Positions 54,392-62,697 of a stretch of DNA of 64,000 nucleotides are shown in pieces (position 1 is the first letter of the stretch; every line of letters begins with the position of its first letter). Origin of the DNA: DSOI01 sp041394885 (GTDB taxonomy: Bacteria; Acidobacteriota; Terriglobia; Bryobacterales; Bryobacteraceae). The notes below the pieces were generated by a model that was not told the DNA's origin, searched no databases, and saw only the letters and a program-made list of their open reading frames with translations. Location: NCBI GenBank assembly GCA_041394885.1, contig JAWKHI010000001.1, forward strand, positions 62,001 through 126,000, written 5' to 3'. The position numbers were made by a program, and so were the translations under genes.

Positions 54392-56437
54392 TCACCGCGA
54401 GGCGGCGAGACGCGCGGAAAGCTCCGCGCGAGTGACCGGCCCGGTCCGGCGTCCGGCGCGAGGCGCCAACGGCTTCGGGAATTTGTCCTCGCGAAAGTCG
54501 GTCCAATAGAAAGGGAGGTCCGGGTGGAACCAATTGCGATGGTCGACGGCCATCCATCCGCGCGACACGGCAAGCTGCACCGGATCGACCACGGGTAACT
54601 CGAAGTGCCGCGACAACGCGTGCGCCGCCTCGCGCCGGGATACAGGGGCATCAGGAGCCGCGTGGAGATCGCGATCGTTCAACGGGTAGGCGCCCTGGAT
54701 CGCCGCCAGTTGAATCGCCGCGAAAGAAGGATGGGACGGATGCAGATCGTCAAACCAGACGAGCGGCACGCCGGCCGACGCCAACTCCACCTGGACCGTC
54801 CACGGCTCCGGTAGTTTCCCGCCGGCCAGATGCAGGCTCGCGATGGTGGCCGCGGCTTCCCCGACATTCCACTCCACCGGATGTAACCGGAAGGCGCCGT
54901 TGGTCAAGTGAGTGACGCCGATGTTCTTTCCGGCCGCGAGCAGGTTATGAATCTTCTGCGGTACCAGCGCGCCCATCGGAATCTGGAACGGCCGCGGCAT
55001 CATCATGCGCCCACGTTCGTTGGCGCCGCAGGGATGAATATCCACCATATAGAAAGCCGTACCCACGGAATCGCCGAACCACCGCGCCCGCGATCCATTC
55101 TGATACTCGGCGACGATATCCTGTTCCACCACGCGGCCGGACTTCGCCAGGATCCGCCGAGACTCGCGAAAGTAGGGAACCTTGGACAAACCGTCGACGG
55201 TGCCCATCACTTCCTTGCGGAGCCGCAATTCCGGGTACCCGTTGCCCTTTCCGTCATCTCGCGGAAGGTCGGTCTGCAACCAATGCAGAAACGCGAATGA
55301 CAGACGCTTGGCTTGTTGTAAGATGCGGGACTCATCGGCCGGGGTGCGATCGAGAATCGACTCCGAATGATAATCCTGCCGCGGCCAGTTGATCAAGGCG
55401 AGATCGCCCGGAGCATTGGGTCCGGAGAAATTGCGAGCGTCCAGGAGCCTGCGCCATGAGAAGAACGGACCCGGTGACATGTTGTTGGGCACGGGCGGAT
55501 CGTCGCCGAACATTTTGTATTGGAAGTAGCCGCGCCAGCCGTAGTCGGTGGAGTAGTTCAGCAGGAGCGCGAACGGCTGCCCGTCACGGAACTGTTCGTA
55601 CTGCTCGGGCTTGGCGATCCGATGATTTTCGCCCGGCTTCACGTCGATGGCGAACGGATACGTAAAGCTCTGCACGCACGCGGTGTTCGCGTCGATCGCG
55701 GCATGGGGTTCGCCGGTATCGCCGCGCGCCTCCGAACCCACGATGTAGGGGACTCCCGCCAACGGAAGCAGGTCGCCGAGTTCGGTGGCATCGAGTACGT
55801 ACCTGGGCGTGAAGCGGACCACAACCTGCTCGTCGAACCGGTAGGCGAGGGCGCCCCGGATCACCCCCTCAGCCACGTCGAGCGAGAAGATCCGTGTTCT
55901 AGCGAATAACTGAACACGTTTGCGATGCGGCGCGAGCATGGCTTCCAGCACGCTGACCCCCACCTTGGGCTCAAAGCACAAGGGTGAAACGTAGCAGGTG
56001 CCCGGGTTGAGGTTGTCCCAATCGCGCGCAGCCGCACTCAACCGATAGTGGCTACGGTAATAGTCGCGGATGCGCTGGCGCATGTCATAGTAGTTGCGCG
56101 TCGCCCCGGCGAATTCGATGAACCGGTTTTCGTCCAACGCTGAGACGCCGCCGGCCGTGATCTGGCCGCCGATCCAACTGCTCTCGTCCGTGAGGCAGAC
56201 CGTATGGCCGCGTTCGGACGCCCGGATCGCCGCCGCAATGCCACCCGCACCGGCGCCGGCCACCAGGATGTCGCAGGCGATCGTTCGAGGATTCGTTGGC
56301 ACCGAGAAGGTGCGAATGAAGGCGCCCGAGTCACCTTCGGCGCGGACGGCCTCCACATCCACTAGCTGATGCGTTTGCCCGGAAGCGAGTGAGGCTATTA
56401 GTAAGAGATAGAAGTAAGAGCCGGTGTATCGAGCCAT
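54392..56437 (-). CDS. Exported FAD-dependent oxidoreductase
   Basis: 681-residue exported flavoprotein of the FAD-dependent family common in Acidobacteriota and Planctomycetes. Signal peptide (YFYLLLIASLASG), Rossmann FAD site (DILVAGAGAGGIAAAIRASERGHTVCLTD), WIGGQITAGGVSALDENRF, and a mid-protein DATELGDLLPLAG motif. The C-terminal 110 residues resemble an S-layer-homology-like pair (PLNDRDLHAAPDAPVSRREAAHALSRH, ...VTRAELSARLAAS). Its start overlaps the upstream gene by 40 bp. The substrate is unknown. Confidence 0.82.
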   Translation of the reverse strand: MARYTGSYFYLLLIASLASGQTHQLVDVEAVRAEGDSGAFIRTFSVPTNPRTIACDILVAGAGAGGIAAAIRASERGHTVCLTDESSWIGGQITAGGVSALDENRFIEFAGATRNYYDMRQRIRDYYRSHYRLSAAARDWDNLNPGTCYVSPLCFEPKVGVSVLEAMLAPHRKRVQLFARTRIFSLDVAEGVIRGALAYRFDEQVVVRFTPRYVLDATELGDLLPLAGVPYIVGSEARGDTGEPHAAIDANTACVQSFTYPFAIDVKPGENHRIAKPEQYEQFRDGQPFALLLNYSTDYGWRGYFQYKMFGDDPPVPNNMSPGPFFSWRRLLDARNFSGPNAPGDLALINWPRQDYHSESILDRTPADESRILQQAKRLSFAFLHWLQTDLPRDDGKGNGYPELRLRKEVMGTVDGLSKVPYFRESRRILAKSGRVVEQDIVAEYQNGSRARWFGDSVGTAFYMVDIHPCGANERGRMMMPRPFQIPMGALVPQKIHNLLAAGKNIGVTHLTNGAFRLHPVEWNVGEAAATIASLHLAGGKLPEPWTVQVELASAGVPLVWFDDLHPSHPSFAAIQLAAIQGAYPLNDRDLHAAPDAPVSRREAAHALSRHFELPVVDPVQLAVSRGWMAVDHRNWFHPDLPFYWTDFREDKFPKPLAPRAGRRTGPVTRAELSARLAASR

Positions 56438-57543
56438 TTCTGTCCTTGCAGTCGGGATTCGAGCCCGAACAAAGTTATTCCCGTGGAGACCAACGTGCGC
56501 TCGATCGGGATTGGGTTACGGCGTGTTAGCACGAGATCCTCGAAAGCCTTGACCATGAATCCCCAGTGGTTGTGCACGTAGAGCTGGATGTAGAAGCACG
56601 ACGAGTGTACTGCGCCGTTTTTTTCCCGGGCGGCGAAAAGATAGTCGCGCGTCATACCGTCGAGGTTCAGGATGGTGCCGCGCAGGCCGTCTTTGTAGCG
56701 CACCAGAATCGCCTGCGGCTTGGGCGCCACCGTGCCGTAGCCCTTGTTCAGACGCCGGGAAAGCGCGGCGTCGAGCAGATCGCGAGACCACTCCCCTTCC
56801 CTTCCCAGCTTCCAGACCTCTTCGCCCTCCACGCAACGGATCGACGCCACTCCCGTCTCTCCGCCCTTGCGCTTCTCCGCCATCGCCTGCATCAGTTCCA
56901 CGGCATGGTAGCCGTGTTCTTCGAGGTCAGAGAAACTAACCGCCAGCACTTCGTCCAGCGCGACGCCCGGCTGAAACTCGAGCGGAGGACGCCGCCAGGT
57001 GAGCGGGAGCGACGACCCGCAAAAGAACGGGATTTTCATCTCCTTCACGCGCTCGTACAAGCGCCGCGCGTCGTCCCACTCATACGCGAAATACTTGTCA
57101 TTCATCAGCGGGACCACCCGGCCGTCGTCGCGCATCACGCCGGTGACTTCGTCAAAGCGCTTCCACCGCGGATACATCACGTTGCCGCGGGCGGTGCGAG
57201 GATAGTCCCCGTGTTCGCCGATGATGGCCACCCCATCCACGGCCAGCTTCGCCCCACCGAGCCTCAGCGCGGAAGCGACATCGGGATAAATCGTCACCCG
57301 ATATTCCGCGGCCTGCTCGCGCGCCATATCGTTCACCGGGAACTGATCCACGTAGAAAGACGCCGTTTGGAGCCTCGGCCCGTGGCTCACTCCGTTCAGC
57401 CGGTAGCCTTCGAGCAGACGGCCGAGGAAGACGTCGGCGTGTGAATTGGGGAAGTAGACGTTCATCACTACGGCCACGCGAGGGCGGGAGGGTTGTGCGA
57501 GAGCGGCAGCCGGAGCAAGGAGAAGTGTACGACGGTCGATCAT
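56398..57543 (-). CDS. Exported protein of unknown function
   Basis: 381-residue protein with a Tat-like N-terminus (IDRRTLLLAPAAALA) and a conserved soluble domain: RVAVVMNVYFPNSHADVFLGRLLEGYRL, YPDVASALRLGGAKLAVDGVAIIGEHGDYP, FFCGSSLPLTWRRPPLEF and HNHWGFMVKAFEDLVLTRRNPIPIERTL. The layout suggests a Rossmann-like fold, but I do not recognise the family. ATG at 57543 is chosen; a longer upstream frame crosses the divergent sulfatase start. It overlaps the downstream FAD gene by 40 bp and is divergent from the sulfatase. Confidence 0.75.
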   Translation of the reverse strand: MIDRRTLLLAPAAALAQPSRPRVAVVMNVYFPNSHADVFLGRLLEGYRLNGVSHGPRLQTASFYVDQFPVNDMAREQAAEYRVTIYPDVASALRLGGAKLAVDGVAIIGEHGDYPRTARGNVMYPRWKRFDEVTGVMRDDGRVVPLMNDKYFAYEWDDARRLYERVKEMKIPFFCGSSLPLTWRRPPLEFQPGVALDEVLAVSFSDLEEHGYHAVELMQAMAEKRKGGETGVASIRCVEGEEVWKLGREGEWSRDLLDAALSRRLNKGYGTVAPKPQAILVRYKDGLRGTILNLDGMTRDYLFAAREKNGAVHSSCFYIQLYVHNHWGFMVKAFEDLVLTRRNPIPIERTLVSTGITLFGLESRLQGQKWLDTPALTSISY

Positions 57544-57546
57544 GAG

Positions 57547-57564
57547 TACTCTTGCGAGTATAAT
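57547..57564. promoter_or_regulatory. Overlapping divergent -10 boxes in a 31-bp gap
   Basis: TATAAT at 57559-57564 faces the sulfatase; on the minus strand TATACT at 57562-57557 faces the gene at 57543. An inverted repeat, TACTC-TTGC-GAGTA (57547-57560), overlaps both. Both start codons are within about 15 bases, so leaders must be very short or absent. Confidence 0.4.
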
Positions 57565-57574
57565 TGAGCTTCTC

Positions 57575-58888
57575 ATGAGATCGATTCCGTTCCTGCTCGT
57601 ATTGGCTTCGCTCACCTCGCTGGGCGCTCGAGCCGCCCCGCCCAATATCGTCCTGATCATCTCCGACGATCATGGCTGGCGGGACTACGGCTTCATGGGC
57701 CATCCCCACGTCCGGACACCGCACATTGACCGTCTGGCGAAAGAGGGACTCACGCTGACGCGCGGCTACGTGCCCACCTCCCTGTGCCGGCCATCGCTTG
57801 CGTCGATCATGACGGGACTTTATCCGCATCAGCACAGGATCACCTCCAACGATCCGGCCGGCGAAGCACGGGATCCGGATAACCGCAAGCCGATGGTCGA
57901 TATCTTTCAGCAGTCGAAACCGATGGCAGGGTTACTCGCCGAAAAGGGTTACGTGAGTCATCAGTCCGGCAAATGGTGGGAGGGTGAATGTAAGTGCGGC
58001 GGCTTCACTGTCTGCATGACGCATGGGGATGTGACGCGTGGCGGACGCCACGGCGACGAAGGTCTGAAGATTGGCCGCGAGACCATGCAGCCGGTGTTTG
58101 ACTTCATCGACAAAAGCGAAGGCAAGCCCTTTTTCCTCTGGTACGCTCCATTCCTTCCGCACACGCCGCATAACCCGCCTGAGCGAATACTGGCGCACTA
58201 TCGGACGCTCGGGTTACCCATCGAGATCGCTAAATATTACGCCATGGTGGAATGGCTCGATGAGACGGTGGGCCAACTGATGGGCCACCTCGAAGAGAAG
58301 GGACTCGCGAAGAACACGGTGGTGGCGTACCTGGCCGACAACGGATGGACGCAGAAAAGCGATGGGGTTCCCTTCTGGGAGAGCCGGTCCAAGTTGTCGC
58401 CCTATGAAGACGGACTACGGACGCCGATTCTGCTGTGGGGTCCGGGAATTCGCGCCGAGCGAGACGACCGGTCGCTCGCATCGAGCGTGGATCTGGCGAC
58501 GACGCTGCTGCCGATCGCCGGGATGAAGCCGCTTCCCGAAATGCCCGGCATCGATCTGACAAAGCGCCGCGCGCGTTCTCGCCGCCATGCCATCTACGGC
58601 GCCTTGTTCGCCCACACCGCCGTCGACATTCGATCTCCGGAGGCCAACCTCAAATACCGCTGGATGATCGAGGATCGGTACAAGCTGATCGTTCCCTATG
58701 CCGGCAACGCGGAGGTGGAATTTTGGCCCGGGCGGCCGAAGGTTTCGTGGTCACTGCCGGAAGCAGAACTGTTCGACGTAGTGGCCGATCCGGCCGAGAC
58801 ACGCAACCTTGCCGCGGAAAAGCCCGATACGGTGCGCCAGCTTCGCCGGACGCTCGACCGGTGGTGGGCCGTCGGCACCTCGCGGTAA
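57575..58888 (+). CDS. Secreted sulfatase with variant active-site motif
   Basis: 437-residue arylsulfatase-family protein with signal peptide (RSIPFLLVLASLTSLGARA). Metal-binding Asp31-Asp32 (IISDDHGW) and Asp-Asn of LADNGWT are present. The formylglycine site reads Cys71-Arg-Pro73-Ser-Leu75 (LCRPSLASIMTG), with leucine where CxPxR sulfatases have arginine. Sulfatases remove sulfate esters from glycans; whether this one can be matured is open. The N-terminal ATG at 57575 starts the signal peptide; ATG at 57542 is in frame but lengthens it unnaturally. Confidence 0.85.
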   Translation: MRSIPFLLVLASLTSLGARAAPPNIVLIISDDHGWRDYGFMGHPHVRTPHIDRLAKEGLTLTRGYVPTSLCRPSLASIMTGLYPHQHRITSNDPAGEARDPDNRKPMVDIFQQSKPMAGLLAEKGYVSHQSGKWWEGECKCGGFTVCMTHGDVTRGGRHGDEGLKIGRETMQPVFDFIDKSEGKPFFLWYAPFLPHTPHNPPERILAHYRTLGLPIEIAKYYAMVEWLDETVGQLMGHLEEKGLAKNTVVAYLADNGWTQKSDGVPFWESRSKLSPYEDGLRTPILLWGPGIRAERDDRSLASSVDLATTLLPIAGMKPLPEMPGIDLTKRRARSRRHAIYGALFAHTAVDIRSPEANLKYRWMIEDRYKLIVPYAGNAEVEFWPGRPKVSWSLPEAELFDVVADPAETRNLAAEKPDTVRQLRRTLDRWWAVGTSR

Positions 58889-58899
58889 ACTAAAACCCG

Positions 58900-59229
58900 G
58901 TGTTACGCATCGCTTTGTTTCTGGCTCTCGCCGTGGCATCCTCCTCCGCCGCCGAAAAGCAGGAGCCCGCCGAGAAGACAGAGAAGCAACTGGTCGCCCT
59001 CGGCAAGAAGATCTTTCTCCGCGACTGCGCCGAATGCCACAATGCCGCCGGAGACAAGCCGCTCGAAGCCGGCGAGCCTTTGAACGTCCGGCTGATGCGG
59101 GTGGACGACATGCGCGCCAATATCGGCGGACGGCTTCCGCCCGATGCCCCCGCCGAGCAGAAGCGGGCCGTTGAACTCTATATCCGGACCTTCAATAAGA
59201 ACATCCGCGAAGTGCCAACCAGGAAGTAG
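58900..59229 (+). CDS. Secreted mono-haem cytochrome c-like protein
   Basis: 109-residue exported protein with signal peptide (LRIALFLALAVASSSA) and one haem motif CAECHN at about residues 43-48. It has no clear second-half cytochrome features apart from a downstream Met pair (RLMRVDDM). It starts with GTG at 58900, 11 bases after the sulfatase, on the same strand, so probably co-transcribed. It might carry electrons for a neighbouring periplasmic oxidoreductase. Confidence 0.75.
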   Translation: MLRIALFLALAVASSSAAEKQEPAEKTEKQLVALGKKIFLRDCAECHNAAGDKPLEAGEPLNVRLMRVDDMRANIGGRLPPDAPAEQKRAVELYIRTFNKNIREVPTRK

Positions 59230-59255
59230 CGGCTCACCGAAGAACGGGGCGGGAG

Positions 59256-59855
59256 TCAACCGGCGATGCGCACCGGTATGCGGGCGTCCACCATGGCGCG
59301 GGCCATGGCGCGCAGCGATTCCCGTCCGAATTTCCGCTGCAACAGGCGGCCTAGCGGATAAGCGGCCCAGGCGATCCAATGGTTGGGCGTGGAGAAGGCG
59401 TTGATCTCGTACCAGACGCTGTCGTCGTCGCGCCATTCGAGCAGGAACCGCTCCTCCCCCTTCTCGACGTGATCGAGCAAAGTTCCATACGCAAAACCGA
59501 ACCGCCGGGGCTCATCGATGACGTACACGATCCGGGCCGCGTTCAGCGTCCAGAAGCCATATTGATGCGTCACGATAGCTACCGTCACACCGGGCTGGAT
59601 TCGCTTGAAGGGCCAGCACAGGCGAACCCAGGCCAGGGAGAACATACGCCAGTCACGCATGTTCTTCTTTGCCCGTTCAAACGACGCTTCTCCGGAGCCC
59701 AATTGGATGCGGTGCCGGTCAATGTGATAGCCAACCGGACGGCGGCCGTTTTCGGTGTAACCGGCTTCCGGGTAGGAAAAGGGTTGGAACTGCCGTTCGT
59801 TCAGGAAGTCCCGGATGCTGGCCGTGTCGGGCTCGTTGAAGAAGATGGTGCTCAC
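59256..59855 (-). CDS. DUF1990-like protein
   Basis: 199-residue protein with the DUF1990 layout: SYPEAGYTENGRRPVGYHIDRHRIQLGSG, VRLCWPFKRIQPGVTVAIVTHQYGFWTLNAARIVYVIDEPRRFGFAYGTLLDHVEKGEERFLLEW. The family resembles plant UPF0548 proteins and its function is unknown. The start is GTG at 59855, overlapping the stop of the NHL gene by four bases (GTGA), so the two are translationally coupled. Confidence 0.8.
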   Translation of the reverse strand: MSTIFFNEPDTASIRDFLNERQFQPFSYPEAGYTENGRRPVGYHIDRHRIQLGSGEASFERAKKNMRDWRMFSLAWVRLCWPFKRIQPGVTVAIVTHQYGFWTLNAARIVYVIDEPRRFGFAYGTLLDHVEKGEERFLLEWRDDDSVWYEINAFSTPNHWIAWAAYPLGRLLQRKFGRESLRAMARAMVDARIPVRIAG

Positions 59856-60772
59856 TGGGCGAACTTCTGCACCCGCCAATTCTTGATTTCGGCCACATAG
59901 ACGGAGCCGTCGGAATCGACGGCGAGGTGGTGCGCGAAGTCGAGCTTGCCGGGCGCCTTGCCGAACTCGCTGAGCACACCCTGGACGCGGCCGTCGAGGT
60001 CCAGCTTGAGGATCCGGTTGTTGACACCATCCGCCATATAGATAGCTTCTTCTTTCTGCGAATATGCCAATCCCCACGGTGCGCCGAGTCCGGTCCATTT
60101 GGCGATGAAATGTCCCTGCGCGTCGAACACCTGGACACGCTCATTGGTTCGATCGGCCACGTAGACGCGGCCCTTGTTGTCGAGCGCCACGTCATGCACC
60201 AGGTCGAACTCGCCGTCTCCCTTGCCCTTCTGGCCCCACTGGCGCAGGAAGACGCCGTCTTTGGAGTACTGCGCGACGCGGGAGTTGCCATACCCGTCGG
60301 AAACATAGAAATCGCCATTGGGTGAAAACACCAGACCGGTCGGCTGATTGAAGGCATACTGCGTGCTGTTGTCTCCCGGCCCGCGGCCCGCGTTGGCGAT
60401 CATCATCAGCAGCCGTCCGGAGCGTGTATATTTGGCGACGCTGTGGCCCTTCACATCCACCAGCCAAACGTTGCCGTCCGGATCGATCTCAATGCCATGG
60501 GATGAGATCACCGGTACGTCCTTCCAGGCCTGGATGAACCTTCCGCTCTTGTCGAATTCGATCACCGGATGGGGGCCCCGATTGAACACCCAAACGTGAT
60601 CGTCTTTGTCCACGGCCACGCCGCTGGTCTCGCCGAAGTTCCAGCCCGCCGGCAGTTGCGCCCAGTTGGCGACGACTTTGTGCGGCAGCTTGGGCGCGGC
60701 CGAGGGGTCGGCGCCATGAGCCGCGCAGGCAGCAGCCAAAAGCACGGTGAGAGTCCGGAAGTAGAAAGCCAT
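59852..60772 (-). CDS. Secreted NHL-repeat protein
   Basis: 306-residue exported propeller with signal (AFYFRTLTVLLAAACAAHG). NHL blades are visible at NFGETSGVAVDKDDHVWVFNRG, SSHGIEIDPDGNVWLVDV, NQPTGLVFSPNGDFYVSDG, DLVHDVALDNKGRVYVADR and DFAHHLAVDSDGSVYVAEI, each about 45 residues apart, giving a six-bladed propeller. It resembles peptidylglycine monooxygenase-like NHL proteins of this phylum, but copper-binding His/Met are not evident. Coupled to the DUF1990 gene. Confidence 0.82.
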   Translation of the reverse strand: MAFYFRTLTVLLAAACAAHGADPSAAPKLPHKVVANWAQLPAGWNFGETSGVAVDKDDHVWVFNRGPHPVIEFDKSGRFIQAWKDVPVISSHGIEIDPDGNVWLVDVKGHSVAKYTRSGRLLMMIANAGRGPGDNSTQYAFNQPTGLVFSPNGDFYVSDGYGNSRVAQYSKDGVFLRQWGQKGKGDGEFDLVHDVALDNKGRVYVADRTNERVQVFDAQGHFIAKWTGLGAPWGLAYSQKEEAIYMADGVNNRILKLDLDGRVQGVLSEFGKAPGKLDFAHHLAVDSDGSVYVAEIKNWRVQKFAQ

Positions 60773-60867
60773 GGGCACGAATATAGCATGGCCGTCCGGG
60801 CGGTACGCCATCGGCAAACAGAGGCCGGCAAGGGGCGCGCGAGGGGGATTGTGGTATCCTCCCCGGA

Positions 60868-62262
60868 TTGACCGCCAATCCTCATCCGGATCCCTCGCCG
60901 TCTTCCATCGACACCGGGCTGGTCCGCGGCTTTGGCCTGCTGCAAGCCACCGCTCTCAACATGAGCAACATGGTGGGCGTAGGACCGTTCATCACCATTC
61001 CTCTCATCATTGCCTCCATGGGCGGACCGCAATGCATGCTCGGATGGGCGCTCGGTTCCGTGCTTGCCATCTGCGACGGGTTGGTGTGGAGCGAGTTGGC
61101 AGCGGCCATGCCGGGCTCGGGCGGCACGTTCGTCTATTTGCGCGAAGCGTTCCGCCATACTCTGCTCGGGAGGCTGGCGCCGTTCCTCTTCGTCTGGCAG
61201 TTCATCTTCAGCGGGCCGCTGGAGATCGCTTCCGGCTATATCGGTTTCGCGCAGTAGGTGAGTTATTTCTGGCGATCGATCGGCGTTTGGGAAACGCGGG
61301 CGGTGGTGGCCGGAGTGGGCCTGCTGCTGATCGCGCTGCTCTACCGGAACATCCGGGCAGTCGGCAAACTGACGGTGATTCTTTGGGCAGGAATGCTGTT
61401 CACCGTCGCGTGGGTCATCTTCGCCGGGTTGACGAATTTCCGCGGTTCGCTCGCGTTCGACTTTCCCGAGGGCGCGTTCACATTCACCCGGGGATTCGCG
61501 CTCGGCTTGGGAGGGGCGATGCTGATCGCGATGTATGACTTCCTGGGTTACTACGATATCTGCTACGTCGCCGGGGAGGTGCGGGAGCCGGCGCGCGTGA
61601 TTCCGCGCGCGATTCTCCTGTCGGTGGTGCTGGTGACGTTGATCTACGCGGCGATGAATCTCTCGATCATCGGCGTGGTTCCCTGGCGCGAAGCGATGAA
61701 TTCGAAGTTCATCGCCGCGGAGTTCATGGAAAGGATTTACGGGAGTTGGGCGGGGGCGGCGATCACGGTGTTGATCCTTTGGACGAGCCTGGCTTCGTGC
61801 TTCGCCTTGATGCTCGGCTACAGCCGGATCCCGTTTGCCGCGGCCCGCGAAGGCTACTTCTTCCCGGCATTCGGGCGCCTCCATCCAACGGGACATTTTC
61901 CTCACAATTCGGTGCTGGTGATAGGGGGACTGTCGATCCTCGGCGGAATGCTCACGCTTGACTGGGTGGTGTCGGCACTCATGACGGCGCGCATCCTGGT
62001 GCAGTTCGTGGGTCAGATCGCAGCCGTGCATTGGTTGCGGACAAGGCGTCCCGATGTGGAGCGGCCGTTCCGCATCTGGCTTTACCCGCTGCCGTCCCTG
62101 GTGGCGTTGGCGGGCTGGAGTTTCGTGTTCGTCACGTCGGGATGGACGTTTGCAATCTACGGTGTGCTCACGCTGGCGGCGGGGATCGGCGCTTTTTGGA
62201 TTTGGGAGCAGACGCGGAAGTCCTCCCTGTCCGAACCGGAGCAAATGGAAGACCGACGGTGA
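60868..62262 (+). CDS. APC-superfamily permease interrupted by in-frame TAG
   Basis: Amino-acid/polyamine/organocation transporter of about 12 helices (464 codons). The N-terminal part (GFGLLQATALNMSNMVGVGPFITIPLIIASMGG, the helix-1 break) ends at a TAG codon at 61255-61257 after SGYIGFAQ. The same frame continues at once with GTG and VSYFWRS, then ten more helices (YDFLGYYDICYVAGEVREPARVIPRAI). The stop replaces a residue that is probably Tyr in relatives. A single-base change would restore the gene. It starts with TTG at 60868. Reinitiation at the adjacent GTG is conceivable. Confidence 0.8.
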
Positions 62263-62265
62263 GGC

Positions 62266-62317
62266 AAAAAAGGACGCGGCCGGTCACCCCTCTCTCAAAC
62301 GGGAGACCGGCCGTGTC
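62266..62317 (-). terminator. Rho-independent terminator of the pilin transcript
   Basis: Read on the minus strand: a 13-bp stem (arms at 62317-62305 and 62285-62273, GACACGGCCGGTC / GACCGGCCGCGTC, one wobble pair), a 19-base loop and then six T (the plus-strand A run at 62266-62271). It lies about 40 bases after the pilin stop. Confidence 0.75.
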
Positions 62318-62357
62318 TGGTTTGCTGGCTCGCGGGCTTCCTGGAACCGCTGTCCGG

Positions 62358-62558
62358 TTAGACTTGGTTCAAGTAGCCAACGATCTTCGAGAATACGGTG
62401 CTGATGTTCGGTGCGATGCTGACTGGAAAAAACGCCGCCACTGCGACGGCCAAAAAGGCCGCCAACAGCGCATACTCGATCATGTCCTGTGCCCTGCGAT
62501 CACGCCAAAGATTCAACGACTGTACCCAGCAGTTTGTTGTTATTAGATCCAACGGCAT
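62358..62558 (-). CDS. Flp/Fap-type pilin
   Basis: 66-residue type IVb pilin: a short leader (MPLDLITTNCWVQSLNLWRDRRAQ), then the hydrophobic helix with the conserved Glu at residue 28 (DMIEYALLAAFLAVAVAAFFP), and the short C-terminal SKIVGYLNQV. Prepilin cleavage usually leaves the Glu at position 5 of the mature protein, which would here put the cut just before AQDMIE. GGAGGAGGG precedes the ATG. No other tad/flp genes are in the window. It has its own terminator. Confidence 0.88.
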   Translation of the reverse strand: MPLDLITTNCWVQSLNLWRDRRAQDMIEYALLAAFLAVAVAAFFPVSIAPNISTVFSKIVGYLNQV

Positions 62559-62697
62559 GTTACCCTCCTCCAGCGGATACAAGATTATTATTCCCTTTCC
62601 GCGCCGTTTGCGAAACCCGGGATTGCCCGTAAGGACCCCGGAAAACACCCCTAAGCCCTCTCTTTCCTGACCGTGGAGCGCCGAACGGCCACGCAAA

